DNA of 23,668 bases, from IMG/VR virus record IMGVR_UViG_3300049491_000303, positions 1 through 23,668 of that record; one strand, given 5' to 3'. A program made the position numbers and the translations under genes. Below the pieces are notes generated by a model that was given only the letters and a program-made list of their open reading frames with translations, searched no databases and had not been told where the DNA came from. Positions within the stretch are counted from its first letter, which is position 1; each line of letters begins with the position of its first letter. This DNA comes from a virus. Shown one piece after another: positions 12,607 through 20,131 of this stretch.

Positions 12607-13305
12607 GTGCCATCACTGTCCACGTCGTTCAACGTCAACTCGGCCGCGAGTGACACGAGCACCCTGACGACGTCGTCGTTCACCCCGGACGCTGGGGACG
12701 TCATCGTCGTCAAGGGCCAGATCGACGACTCCGCGACGAACCTCAATACCCCGACGGACAGCCAGGGCAACACGTACACGCTGCGGGCGTCGGACGCGAC
12801 CGCCGGTCATGTGTGGGCCGGGCTATGGACGGCGGTGGCCGGGTCGGCCACATCGATGACGGTGTCTGTGACGATCGCGGGTGCGGGCGCGCACTGGCAT
12901 TCGATGACCGTCGAAGACTGGACCAACGCGGCCCTCGACGCCACACCCGTAACGAACGGGACCAAGACCGGTTCCGGGACGCCGTCGTCGACCATCGTGA
13001 CGTCGCAAGCGAACTCGATGGTCTCGTGGTGCTGCGGGGACTGGGACGCCAACGACCCCTCCGGGCGGACGTACAACACGACGTCGGCCACGCCGACGGA
13101 GGACGGTCTCCACGATGAGTCGCCGAGCTTCTATGTCGCGTACTACACGTGGCAGCCCGCCGGGACCGCCGGTTCCCAGACTCTCGGGCTGACCGCGCCC
13201 GGTAGCCAGACCTGGACGCTGCTCGGGGTGGAGATCCTGCATGTCGCCCCGGGCGGCGGGGGCGCCGCGGACCAGAACCAGTTCGGTCACTTCCCGTGGC
13301 AGTGA
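12607..13305 (+). CDS. Structural protein, upstream member of a tandem duplicated pair
   Basis: The protein has 232 residues, GTG at 12607, with GGAGG eight bases upstream. It is a beta-sandwich-like Ser/Thr-rich protein (SAASDTSTLTTSSFTPDAGD, VVKGQIDDSA, GAHWHSMTVEDW, RTYNTTSATPTEDGLHDESP, SQTWTLLGVEIL) ending in a short Gly-rich tail. Residues 6 to about 212 are paralogous to the first 210 residues of the next gene. 53 bases near the 5' end are identical in both, so the duplication or a later conversion was recent. It is probably a virion surface or carbohydrate-binding domain; no catalytic site is seen. Confidence 0.8.
   Translation: MPSLSTSFNVNSAASDTSTLTTSSFTPDAGDVIVVKGQIDDSATNLNTPTDSQGNTYTLRASDATAGHVWAGLWTAVAGSATSMTVSVTIAGAGAHWHSMTVEDWTNAALDATPVTNGTKTGSGTPSSTIVTSQANSMVSWCCGDWDANDPSGRTYNTTSATPTEDGLHDESPSFYVAYYTWQPAGTAGSQTLGLTAPGSQTWTLLGVEILHVAPGGGGAADQNQFGHFPWQ
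12631..12683 (+). repeat. 53-base direct repeat, first copy
   Basis: These 53 bases are identical to 13336-13388. They encode NVNSAASDTSTLTTSSF in both paralogues. Confidence 0.9.
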
Positions 13306-13311
13306 CCTGAC

Positions 13312-16188
13312 ATGCCGACGCCGGTCTTTTCGCAGAACGTCAACTCGGCCGCGAGTGACACGAGCACCCTGACGACGTCGTCGTTCACGCCTCCGCAGGG
13401 CGCGGTCATCGTCGTCAAGGGCCTCACCGAGGACGCCGCCGGGGCGCTGAACGCGCCGACGGACACGCAGGGCAACGTCTACACCTCGCGGGTGTCGGAT
13501 GCGACGGCGTCGCACGTGTGGGCAGGGATCTGGACGGCGACGGCCGCGAAGTCCACCTCGATGACGGTGTCGATCACGATCGGTGCGGCGCACTGGCATT
13601 CAATGACCGTCGAGGTGTGGGCGAAAGCCGCGCTGGCGTCGTCACCCGCGGTAAACGGGACCAAGACCGGCACCGGGACGACCGCGACGTCCACGATCAC
13701 GACGACGGCTGCGAACTCACGCGTCTCGTGGCTGTGCGGGGACTGGGCGGCGAACAGTCCCGCCTCCCGGACCTACAACACCACCTCAGCGACCCCCACC
13801 GAGGACGGCCTCCACGACCAGTCCCCGACGTTCTACGTCGCGTACCACGCCTACCAGACGGCGCTCTCGCCCGGTTCGCAGACGTTCGGTGTCGCGACCC
13901 CGACACCGCAGACGTGGACGCTGCTCGGGGTCGAGATCCTCGACGGCCCCGACCAGCGCGCATACGTCCCGGACAAGTGGCTGCGCTGGCAGCAGCCGTG
14001 GCTGGCCCGGAAGACAACCTATGAGCTGTTCGCGTCGCGGACCTACAAGCGGCTCACGTTCGACTTCGAGGCGGGCACCCTCGGTAACACGGTCGCGACG
14101 TCCGACCCGCCGTCGTCGGCGGACACGGCGTTCGACGCGGTCGTCAGCGCGGGCGCCACGTTCGTGTACGACGCGACGCAGGTCGCGCACGGCACGAAAG
14201 CCCTCAAGATCCAGGCCGCCGCCACCTCGGCCTACTCGCAGTGGAACGTCACTGGGATCGGCCTCACGGCCTACTTCCGGACCTACATCTACATCCCGTC
14301 CGCTGCGACGTTCTCCGCGAACTGGGACTTCATCCAGACCCGCGACAGCGCGACCCGCTCCCGGGTGCGGTACACCACCGCCGGGAAACTCGCGCTCGTC
14401 GACTCAGCCGGCACGGCCGTCGCTACCACGACGGCGAGCGTGCCGCTGGACACGTGGGTGCGGGTCGAGTCCAAGCTCGTGGTCAGCGCAACGGCCGGTG
14501 TCCTCGAACTGTCGTTCTACTCCGGTGACAGCGCTACAGCAACGGAAACGATCACCGCGACCGGCCTGTCCACCGTCGGCTCCACGGAGATCACCCAGGT
14601 CCGATGGGGCAATCCCTTCGCGTCCGTCGCGTCGCTCGGGCCGGTCTATCTGGACGACATCGGCCTGGCGTCCGACACCTACCTGGGGCCCGCTGGGGCC
14701 GCACCGACCGCGCGCGCTGTCGCTGTTGTCGGGGCCCTCGGGTTGGCCGGGACGCAGGCGGCCGTCAAGGTGTCACGGCCGGCCACGGTGGGTGCGGCGG
14801 GGCTGGCCGGGCTAGCCGCCGGCCGGAAGGTCGCTACGCCTGCCACGTCCGGCGCGTTGGGTGCGGTCGGCGTGGTCGGCGCGGTTAAGGTCGCGGCGCC
14901 GTCCCTGCTGGGTGCGGTCGGGTTGGCGAGCAACGTCATACGGTCCGCCGCCCACGCAGTGTCCGTGCTCGGCGCGCTGGGCCTCGCCGCGGTCGACACG
15001 GTCCGGAAGGTGTCGACCCCAGCCGCGACCGGGACCGCCGGGCTGGCCGGCGTCACGACACTGCGGAAGGTCAGCACGCCGTCGGCGACGGGTGCCACCG
15101 GGCTCGCTGGGGTGAGCACGGCACGGAAGGCGGCCCGGCCCAGCGCAACCGGGTCGACCGGACTCGCGGGCCTGCTCGCCGCCGTGAAGGTCGCACGCCC
15201 CAGCACGCCCGGCACGGTGGGCCTCGCGGGTTCGGCCGGGTCGCGGAAGGTCTCCACCCCGAACGCCACAGGCACGGCCGGGCTGGCCGGTCTGACGACA
15301 GCCCGGAAGGTGGCGACGGCGGGTGCCGTCGGTGCCCTGGGCCTGTCGGGCAACGTCATCCGCACCGCCGGCCGCGCCGTCGCCGTGGTGGGCGCGATGG
15401 GCCTCGCGGGACTGCAGACGGTCCGGAAGATTGCGACGTCGGCGGCGACCGGTAGCGCGGGGCTGGCCTCGACGGGAACGGTCCGGAAGGTCAGCACCCC
15501 GGCCGCGCGCTCGGCGGCCGGTCTGGGCGGGACGGTCGGCGCAGCGAAGGTGGCACGCCCGTCCCTGCTCGGCGCTACCGGCCTGACCGGCCAGGTGACG
15601 GCCCGCAAGCTTGCTGTCGCGGCCGTGGTCGGCGCGGTCGGCTTGTCGAGCAACGTGACCCGGACAGCGGCCCGCGCTGTCGCCGTCCTCGCCACTCTCG
15701 GTGCGGGCGCGGTAGCCACCGTCCGGAAGGTCGCCACACCGACCGCTCCCGGCGTCCTGGGGCTCTCCGGTACCGCCACCGGCCGGAAGGTGTCCACCCC
15801 GGCCGCGCGTGGCGTGGCGGGCATCACAGGCCTCACGTCCGCCCTGAAGAGGGTGCCGGTCGCCGCGACTGGCGCGCTCGGCGCCACCTCCACGGCGGCA
15901 GCCCGGAAAGTGTCCACGGCAAGTGCCCGCGCCGCGGTCGGCCTCGCCGGGTACGTCCTCCGCCAGGACATCCGCGCTATCACCGCCCGCGCGACACTCG
16001 CCCTGACCAGCCGGATCACCCTGCTGCGGCAGGCCGCGCGCGGGAGAATCACCGTGCTCACCCGAGGCCGCGCCGCCCCCACCGGCTCGGCAGGCAGCAT
16101 CACCGTCACACCCGGTCCCGCCGAACCGGCGGCAGGCAAGGCAGGCTCGATCACCGTCACACCCGGCAGCAACGTGGAGGTCCCCTGA
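13312..16188 (+). CDS. Large structural protein with jelly-roll domain and about 20 tandem 20-residue repeats
   Basis: The protein has 958 residues, ATG at 13312, six bases after the previous stop. Residues 1-212 are the paralogue of the upstream protein. After a linker (KWLRWQQPWLARK) residues about 243-463 form a lectin/polysaccharide-lyase-like jelly roll (RLTFDFEAGTLGN, FRTYIYIPSAATF, WVRVESKLVV, PVYLDDIGLASD). Residues about 466-883 are a repeat array with consensus KV(S/A)TPxATGxxGLAGxxxxR. The C-terminus has basic strands (RITLLRQAARGRITVLTRGR) and two copies of AGSITVTPG. The protein looks like an extended virion fibre or surface appendage with glycan-binding domains at its head. Its position before the connector suggests a head or neck fibre. 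No enzyme residues are evident. Confidence 0.8.
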   Translation: MPTPVFSQNVNSAASDTSTLTTSSFTPPQGAVIVVKGLTEDAAGALNAPTDTQGNVYTSRVSDATASHVWAGIWTATAAKSTSMTVSITIGAAHWHSMTVEVWAKAALASSPAVNGTKTGTGTTATSTITTTAANSRVSWLCGDWAANSPASRTYNTTSATPTEDGLHDQSPTFYVAYHAYQTALSPGSQTFGVATPTPQTWTLLGVEILDGPDQRAYVPDKWLRWQQPWLARKTTYELFASRTYKRLTFDFEAGTLGNTVATSDPPSSADTAFDAVVSAGATFVYDATQVAHGTKALKIQAAATSAYSQWNVTGIGLTAYFRTYIYIPSAATFSANWDFIQTRDSATRSRVRYTTAGKLALVDSAGTAVATTTASVPLDTWVRVESKLVVSATAGVLELSFYSGDSATATETITATGLSTVGSTEITQVRWGNPFASVASLGPVYLDDIGLASDTYLGPAGAAPTARAVAVVGALGLAGTQAAVKVSRPATVGAAGLAGLAAGRKVATPATSGALGAVGVVGAVKVAAPSLLGAVGLASNVIRSAAHAVSVLGALGLAAVDTVRKVSTPAATGTAGLAGVTTLRKVSTPSATGATGLAGVSTARKAARPSATGSTGLAGLLAAVKVARPSTPGTVGLAGSAGSRKVSTPNATGTAGLAGLTTARKVATAGAVGALGLSGNVIRTAGRAVAVVGAMGLAGLQTVRKIATSAATGSAGLASTGTVRKVSTPAARSAAGLGGTVGAAKVARPSLLGATGLTGQVTARKLAVAAVVGAVGLSSNVTRTAARAVAVLATLGAGAVATVRKVATPTAPGVLGLSGTATGRKVSTPAARGVAGITGLTSALKRVPVAATGALGATSTAAARKVSTASARAAVGLAGYVLRQDIRAITARATLALTSRITLLRQAARGRITVLTRGRAAPTGSAGSITVTPGPAEPAAGKAGSITVTPGSNVEVP
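13336..13388 (+). repeat. 53-base direct repeat, second copy
   Basis: Identical to 12631-12683, offset by 705 bases. It marks the tandem duplication between the two adjacent structural genes. Confidence 0.9.
14701..15960 (+). repeat. 60-base coding repeat array (20-residue period)
   Basis: About 21 units of 60 bases run in frame, nearly all starting with a CGGAAGGT-like sequence encoding R-K-V. Two-unit variants carrying N-V-I/T-R-(S/T)-A recur near 14930, 15350 and 15650 (7 units, then 5 units apart), which implies higher-order duplications. The period stays exactly 60 bases over more than a kilobase, while the sequence of the units has drifted. Confidence 0.9.
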
Positions 16189-16910
16189 TGTCCGCCTACC
16201 AGATCGGTGACGCGCCGCTCCTCGTGTACCGGCTCATCGACCCCAGCACGCGGCAGCCGGTCGACGGGACGGTGACGTGCACGGTCACGCCACCCACCGG
16301 GTCGGCGACCACCCCGACACCGGCGCACCCGTCGACGGGGACGTACCAGCACGCCCCGACCTTCACGGTGGAGGGCTTGTGGACGGTCCGGTTCGCCTCC
16401 ACTGGCACCGTGGTGGACGCGGAGACCATCTACCTGTTCGTCGGGTCCACGGACGCGCCACCGGTGTGGGCGCCGACCCTCGCGGACGTGGCGGCGCACA
16501 TCCCGACCCGGACCCGGGAGGTGGGTGTCGACAACGACTACCTGGGGACGTTCACCGCATCGACGCAGCCGACCGCCGACGAGGTCGCGACCCTCATCGG
16601 GCACGCGTGCGCATGGGTCGCCGGGCCCGCCGGGGACCCCGTCATGACCGCCGCCTACAGCCTGCTCGGCGCTGCCGCCGCCCTGCGGGCCGCCTACTGG
16701 GTGGAGGTCGCCTACCCGGAACGGGACGCCGACGTCGCCGTCTACGACCGCCTGAAGGACGACGCCGAGCAGATGGCGAAGGACGCCGCTACCGCGAACC
16801 GCGCCGCCGGCGGCGGCACGTCCCTCGACCCGTCGTCAGGGGAGCCCCTCGCCCTCGTCCAGTACACCTTCCCGGCCGCACCGGCGTGGGCTGACGTGAC
16901 GTTCATCTGA
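16188..16910 (+). CDS. Head-to-tail connector protein with an N-terminal Ig-like domain
   Basis: The protein has 240 residues, ATG at 16188 overlapping the previous stop (TGATG). Residues 1-90 look like an Ig-type beta domain (VTCTVTPPTGSATT, GTYQHAPTFTVEGLWTVRFA). Residues about 93-215 resemble the helical head-tail connector/adaptor family (VWAPTLADVAAHIPTRT, YLGTFTASTQPTADEVATLI, YSLLGAAAALRAAYWVEVAY, YDRLKDDAEQMAKDA). The connector would dock under the portal and join head to neck. The gene is displaced from the capsid gene by about 5.5 kb of structural cassette. The stop is followed by a 94-base gap with a promoter-like element. Confidence 0.75.
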   Translation: MSAYQIGDAPLLVYRLIDPSTRQPVDGTVTCTVTPPTGSATTPTPAHPSTGTYQHAPTFTVEGLWTVRFASTGTVVDAETIYLFVGSTDAPPVWAPTLADVAAHIPTRTREVGVDNDYLGTFTASTQPTADEVATLIGHACAWVAGPAGDPVMTAAYSLLGAAAALRAAYWVEVAYPERDADVAVYDRLKDDAEQMAKDAATANRAAGGGTSLDPSSGEPLALVQYTFPAAPAWADVTFI

Positions 16911-16944
16911 CGCGCACCTACCCCGTCGGGGAGGGTCCCGGCCC

Positions 16945-16967
16945 TAGCATGGTCGCGGGGTCCGGAC
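16945..16967 (+). promoter_or_regulatory. Copy C of the recurrent promoter-like element
   Basis: TAGCAT, five bases, then CGGGGTCCGGAC, in the 94-base gap before the SGNH hydrolase gene. The hexamer is identical to copy D. The block overlaps a perfect 10-bp palindrome (GGTCCGGACC, 16959-16968). A small CGCCT/AGGCG stem lies around the ribosome binding site (GGAAGG) of the next gene. Confidence 0.6.
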
Positions 16968-17004
16968 CGCCTGCTCGCTGGCCGCCTGGAAGGCGTGGAC
17001 GCCC

Positions 17005-18900
17005 GTGCCGACGTACGTCGTCAACGACACCCCAACCCGCATCGACGACGGCGCATCCACGTCCTTAGCTGTGACGAACACCGGCGCCTACCCGGTCCTC
17101 GTCCTCCCATCCGGGCGCAGACTCGGACCGGGGGAGTCCGGGACCGTCATCGGTTGGGCGCAGACCCCCACCACTGTGGTGTCCCCGGTCCGGTCCTCCA
17201 CCATCAGCGTCACCCTCACCCCAGGCAGCCCAGCCGCAGGGCCAGGCCCAGGGCCACTCATGGTCCAGCCCGCTGGGCGGCCCGTCACGGTGACCATTAC
17301 CGGGGCGACGCTCTACGCCGACGAGGGACTCACCCAGCCGATCACATTCCCGAAGACCATCACGGCGAACACGTCATACTGGCCGGCTGCGGCCGGCAAC
17401 ATCCTCGGCACTGCCACGGCGGGTGGTGTCGCTATCGGTGGGACGTTCGGTGCTCGCCTCAGTGGTCCATCCCCGGTCGCGTGGCGCCCCGGCGACACCT
17501 CATCCAGCGACGTCGCCCTCGGGGACCTCGGGGACGACGTCGTCGGATGGCTCACTGACGCGTTCGCAGCGGCACGCCCCCATCCAGCCGCCGCCGGGAT
17601 CGTTTCGACACTGCAGCGCGGCCGCAGGTCGGTGTGCATGCAGGCCACCGGCGACTCCACCGGCGACGCGAGCGACGAATGGCTCGGGATCCTCGGGCAA
17701 TTGCTCGCGACCCGATACCCCAGCTACACGGTGACTTGGCGGGCATGGAACGACACCAACCAGGCATACGACCGCGCCTCGACCGTACTGACGGCTGGCC
17801 TGTCCGGAGACCGGTACTACGACATCCGGTCATCTGCGGGGTTCCGGCTTGCCGGCCCGACCATCACCGGCGACTCCGAGCTCATGGCGCGCGTCCAGCC
17901 GGACGCCTGGACCGGCACCGTCCAGGCGATCGTCGGGAAGTACGACACAGCCAGCAACCAGCGTGGCGTCTACCTGTGGCTGTCCACCGACGGCAAGCTC
18001 AACCTGACGTGGTCCGCGGACGGCGTCACCCCGACGACCGCCACGAGCACCGCCGCAGTCCCGTTCACGACCGGCCAGGCCGGGTGGGTCCGCGCCCAGC
18101 ACGACGTCGACAACGGCGCATCCGGAAACAACGTGGTCTTCTACACGGGCACTGACGGCACGAACTACACCCAGCTCGGCGGGACCGTCACCACCGCTGG
18201 CGTGACCAGCCACTTCGCGAACAACACGGACTGGTCGATCGGGATGCGCAGCCCGACATCACCGGTCGACTTCTTCACGGGCCGGATGTACGAGGTCCGG
18301 GTGATGTCCGGCCTGTCGGCCGCCGCCTACGACGTGATGCCGACTCTCCCCGAGCTCTACGAGCCACTCAACGGGGTCGGCGGCACCGGATACACCATCG
18401 GCGGGGCGCCCGTCCTCGCCCTGCTCTCCGCGTCGGTCGGTGGGCAGAACGTCACCTACTTCGACAACTCGACCCGCAGGCCGAAGCTGTACCCCAACAT
18501 GGGTCAGCGGCTCCTGTTTACAAACACTGCCATGAACGACTCCGGGCTGTGGACGTGGACGGTCGGCGCGTTCCAGACGTGGCTGACGAACCTACGGGCG
18601 CTGCTCCCGGGCGTGCCTCTCGTGTGTCTCGGGCAGAACCCTGTCAGCACGGGTGCGCTGATCCCGACGCAGGACCACGTTGACGTCAGGTACGCCCGGA
18701 ACGCCGCGCTGCTGACGTGGGCTGCATCGGGTGCTGTGTCCGGGACGTGGCCTGTCGACATGTTCCCGGCGTGGCCGGCCACCTTCGACGCAAGCCTGTA
18801 CTCGGACGGCTATCTGCATCCTTCCGCCGGCCTGGCGGGCGGGTCTGGGCGGATGGCGTCACGCCTGCTGGCGGGTGTCTTCGGCAGCGCCACCGCATAG
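17005..18900 (+). CDS. SGNH/GDSL hydrolase with an inserted LamG-like domain
   Basis: The protein has 631 residues, GTG at 17005, with GGAAGG eleven bases upstream. The N-terminus (1 to about 195) has beta strands and a Pro/Gly linker and probably attaches to the virion. The SGNH block I is CMQATGDSTGDASD with candidate nucleophile Ser218. Instead of the usual continuation, residues about 270-440 form a concanavalin/LamG-like sandwich (LMARVQPDAW, GVYLWLSTDGKLNLTW, HDVDNG, GRMYEVRVMSGL). The hydrolase then resumes with LLFTNTAMNDSG (about 503-514, GxND-like), VPLVCLGQNP and block V SDGYLHPSAGL (Asp601, His605). The enzyme would hydrolyse esters, such as acetyl groups on host surface glycans. 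The context suggests a virion-borne receptor-modifying enzyme. Confidence 0.8.
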   Translation: MPTYVVNDTPTRIDDGASTSLAVTNTGAYPVLVLPSGRRLGPGESGTVIGWAQTPTTVVSPVRSSTISVTLTPGSPAAGPGPGPLMVQPAGRPVTVTITGATLYADEGLTQPITFPKTITANTSYWPAAAGNILGTATAGGVAIGGTFGARLSGPSPVAWRPGDTSSSDVALGDLGDDVVGWLTDAFAAARPHPAAAGIVSTLQRGRRSVCMQATGDSTGDASDEWLGILGQLLATRYPSYTVTWRAWNDTNQAYDRASTVLTAGLSGDRYYDIRSSAGFRLAGPTITGDSELMARVQPDAWTGTVQAIVGKYDTASNQRGVYLWLSTDGKLNLTWSADGVTPTTATSTAAVPFTTGQAGWVRAQHDVDNGASGNNVVFYTGTDGTNYTQLGGTVTTAGVTSHFANNTDWSIGMRSPTSPVDFFTGRMYEVRVMSGLSAAAYDVMPTLPELYEPLNGVGGTGYTIGGAPVLALLSASVGGQNVTYFDNSTRRPKLYPNMGQRLLFTNTAMNDSGLWTWTVGAFQTWLTNLRALLPGVPLVCLGQNPVSTGALIPTQDHVDVRYARNAALLTWAASGAVSGTWPVDMFPAWPATFDASLYSDGYLHPSAGLAGGSGRMASRLLAGVFGSATA

Positions 18901-18929
18901 ATGGACACGTCGCTGTCCGGCCCGGCATT

Positions 18930-18965
18930 TACCCTGACAGCACGCACCCCGAACCCTCTTGGAGG
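18930..18965 (+). promoter_or_regulatory. Possible weak promoter and ribosome binding site ahead of the small neck gene
   Basis: TACCCT (18930-18935) could be a -10 hexamer in the 70-base gap after the SGNH gene, and GGAGG (18961-18965) is the ribosome binding site for the ATG at 18971. The YGGGGTCSGGWY block of the other elements is absent, so this is not counted as a fifth copy. Confidence 0.25.
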
Positions 18966-18970
18966 ACACG

Positions 18971-19210
18971 ATGGCTGACACCAAGACCAGCAGCGAGGGC
19001 TTCGCGGAACCGACCGCAGGCCCCCCGACTGCCGCGTTCACGCAGGCCATCCTCGACGAACACCAGTGGCGGATCCCCCTCACGCACCCCGGCGTCGTCC
19101 ACTACCAGGGGGTCCCGACATGGGCGCCCGGCGAGGCCGTCGCCACCAGTCATCCCGGGTTCGCGGGCCTGCACGAGCAGGGCATCCTCGAACGCATCAA
19201 CCGCGGATAG
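18971..19210 (+). CDS. Small hypothetical neck-region protein
   Basis: The protein has 79 residues. ATG 18971 has GGAGG five bases upstream and is preferred over the in-frame TTG at 18959, which overlaps that site. The first 20 residues are Ser/Thr/Pro-rich and probably disordered; then come ILDEHQWRIPLTHPGVVHYQ, VPTWAPGEAV and LHEQGILERI. No family is recognised. It lies between the connector and the gp10-like gene, so it is probably a minor head-tail joining protein. Confidence 0.7.
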   Translation: MADTKTSSEGFAEPTAGPPTAAFTQAILDEHQWRIPLTHPGVVHYQGVPTWAPGEAVATSHPGFAGLHEQGILERINRG

Positions 19211-19213
19211 CCC

Positions 19214-19627
19214 GTGCCGAACTTCGGTGGCCTGCGCGTCGAGTTCGACGAGGCCGAGTACGCCAGGATCGTCCGCAGCCCGGCGGGCCCGGTCGCGAAG
19301 TACATTTTCGGGCTCGCGCAGCGCATCACCCAGGTGGCGAAGCGCCGCGCCCCGGTCGGCCGGAACTCGAAGACCCCCGAAGGGCACCCGTCGGGGTACC
19401 TCAGATCGCAGATGGAGTGGTCGGGGGGAGTGGACGGGGAAGGGGTGTACGCCGACCTCGGGAACCCCGCCCTGACCTCGAAGGCGAATCCGTTCCCCGG
19501 GGAGCCATACGCCGCGCACATCGAGTTTCCCGCCACCCGGCCGAGGAAACCACCACCCTTCGCCAGGGATGACCAGCCGTACCTCGTCCCGGCTGTCCTT
19601 GAAGTGTTCGCGCAGGAAGGCCACTGA
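19214..19627 (+). CDS. HK97 gp10-like neck/tail-completion protein
   Basis: The protein has 137 residues, GTG at 19214. The segment VAKRRAPVGRNSKTPEGHPS (about 36-55), YLRSQMEW, VYADLGNPA, PYAAHIEFPATRPRKPPPF and YLVPAVLEVF match the HK97 gp10-like pattern of an early helix, a P.G.L..S motif and a final helix. Members act at the neck between connector and tail terminator. The next gene overlaps its stop (TGATG) and is a tail terminator, as expected. The sequence length is normal for the family. Confidence 0.75.
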   Translation: MPNFGGLRVEFDEAEYARIVRSPAGPVAKYIFGLAQRITQVAKRRAPVGRNSKTPEGHPSGYLRSQMEWSGGVDGEGVYADLGNPALTSKANPFPGEPYAAHIEFPATRPRKPPPFARDDQPYLVPAVLEVFAQEGH

Positions 19628-20127
19628 TGGGTGTCGTCGTCGTCGACGTGGACGGCGCCGTCCGCGCGTGGGTGAACTCCCGGACAGCCACCCTCGTCGG
19701 GACCGGGAAACCCCTCCCGAACGGCCTCCACCACGGCACCAGATCACCCGCACAGGGTGCGTGGGGGGAGATCCGCGGACCATCATCCCGGCAGCTGACT
19801 GATGTCGCAGACATGCCGAGGGTCGCAATCGCCGTCAAGGCCGTCGGCGCGAAAGTCGACGGCGGCGCCTACGGTGCCGCGGAGCGCGCCGCGCGCGCTC
19901 TCGCTGTGGAGATCGGGGAACGCCACGGCGTCGGGACCGTCACCACCGCACGCGGCGACAAGATCCGGATCGTCGCGTTCGCGGACGTCCAAGGCCCCGT
20001 CTACTCCGGCAACGAAGGCGGCGAAGAAACCTTCCTGATCGACTTCGTGACCATCGCGCAGCCAGACACCGCCCTGTACCCGTCCAGCACCCTGTTCCCG
20101 TCCAGCACGCTGTACCCCGGAGGCTGA
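19627..20127 (+). CDS. Tail terminator protein
   Basis: The protein has 166 residues, ATG at 19627 overlapping the preceding stop. DVDGAVRAWVNSRTATLVG at the N-terminus, then DMPRVAIAVKAVGAKVDGG, a helix GAAERAARALAVEI, and GPVYSGNEGGEETFLIDF follow the pattern of actinophage tail terminators. These form the hexameric cap that stops tail-tube growth and binds the neck. The C-terminus carries a short repeat, LYPSSTLFPSSTLYPGG, a Tyr/Phe-Pro-Ser tail of unknown use. The call rests on the fold pattern and on position before the tail genes. Confidence 0.75.
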   Translation: MGVVVVDVDGAVRAWVNSRTATLVGTGKPLPNGLHHGTRSPAQGAWGEIRGPSSRQLTDVADMPRVAIAVKAVGAKVDGGAYGAAERAARALAVEIGERHGVGTVTTARGDKIRIVAFADVQGPVYSGNEGGEETFLIDFVTIAQPDTALYPSSTLFPSSTLYPGG

Positions 20128-20131
20128 CCCC

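Noticed and set aside
14701-15960. CRISPR-like array
   Set aside because: The 60-base units are diverged, have no repeat-spacer division and stay in one reading frame, so this is a protein repeat.
14679-16604. A 641-codon minus-strand frame with regular Thr/Pro/Ala repeats
   Set aside because: Its periodicity is the reverse complement of the 60-base repeat array, which belongs to the + strand gene. There is no ribosome binding site.
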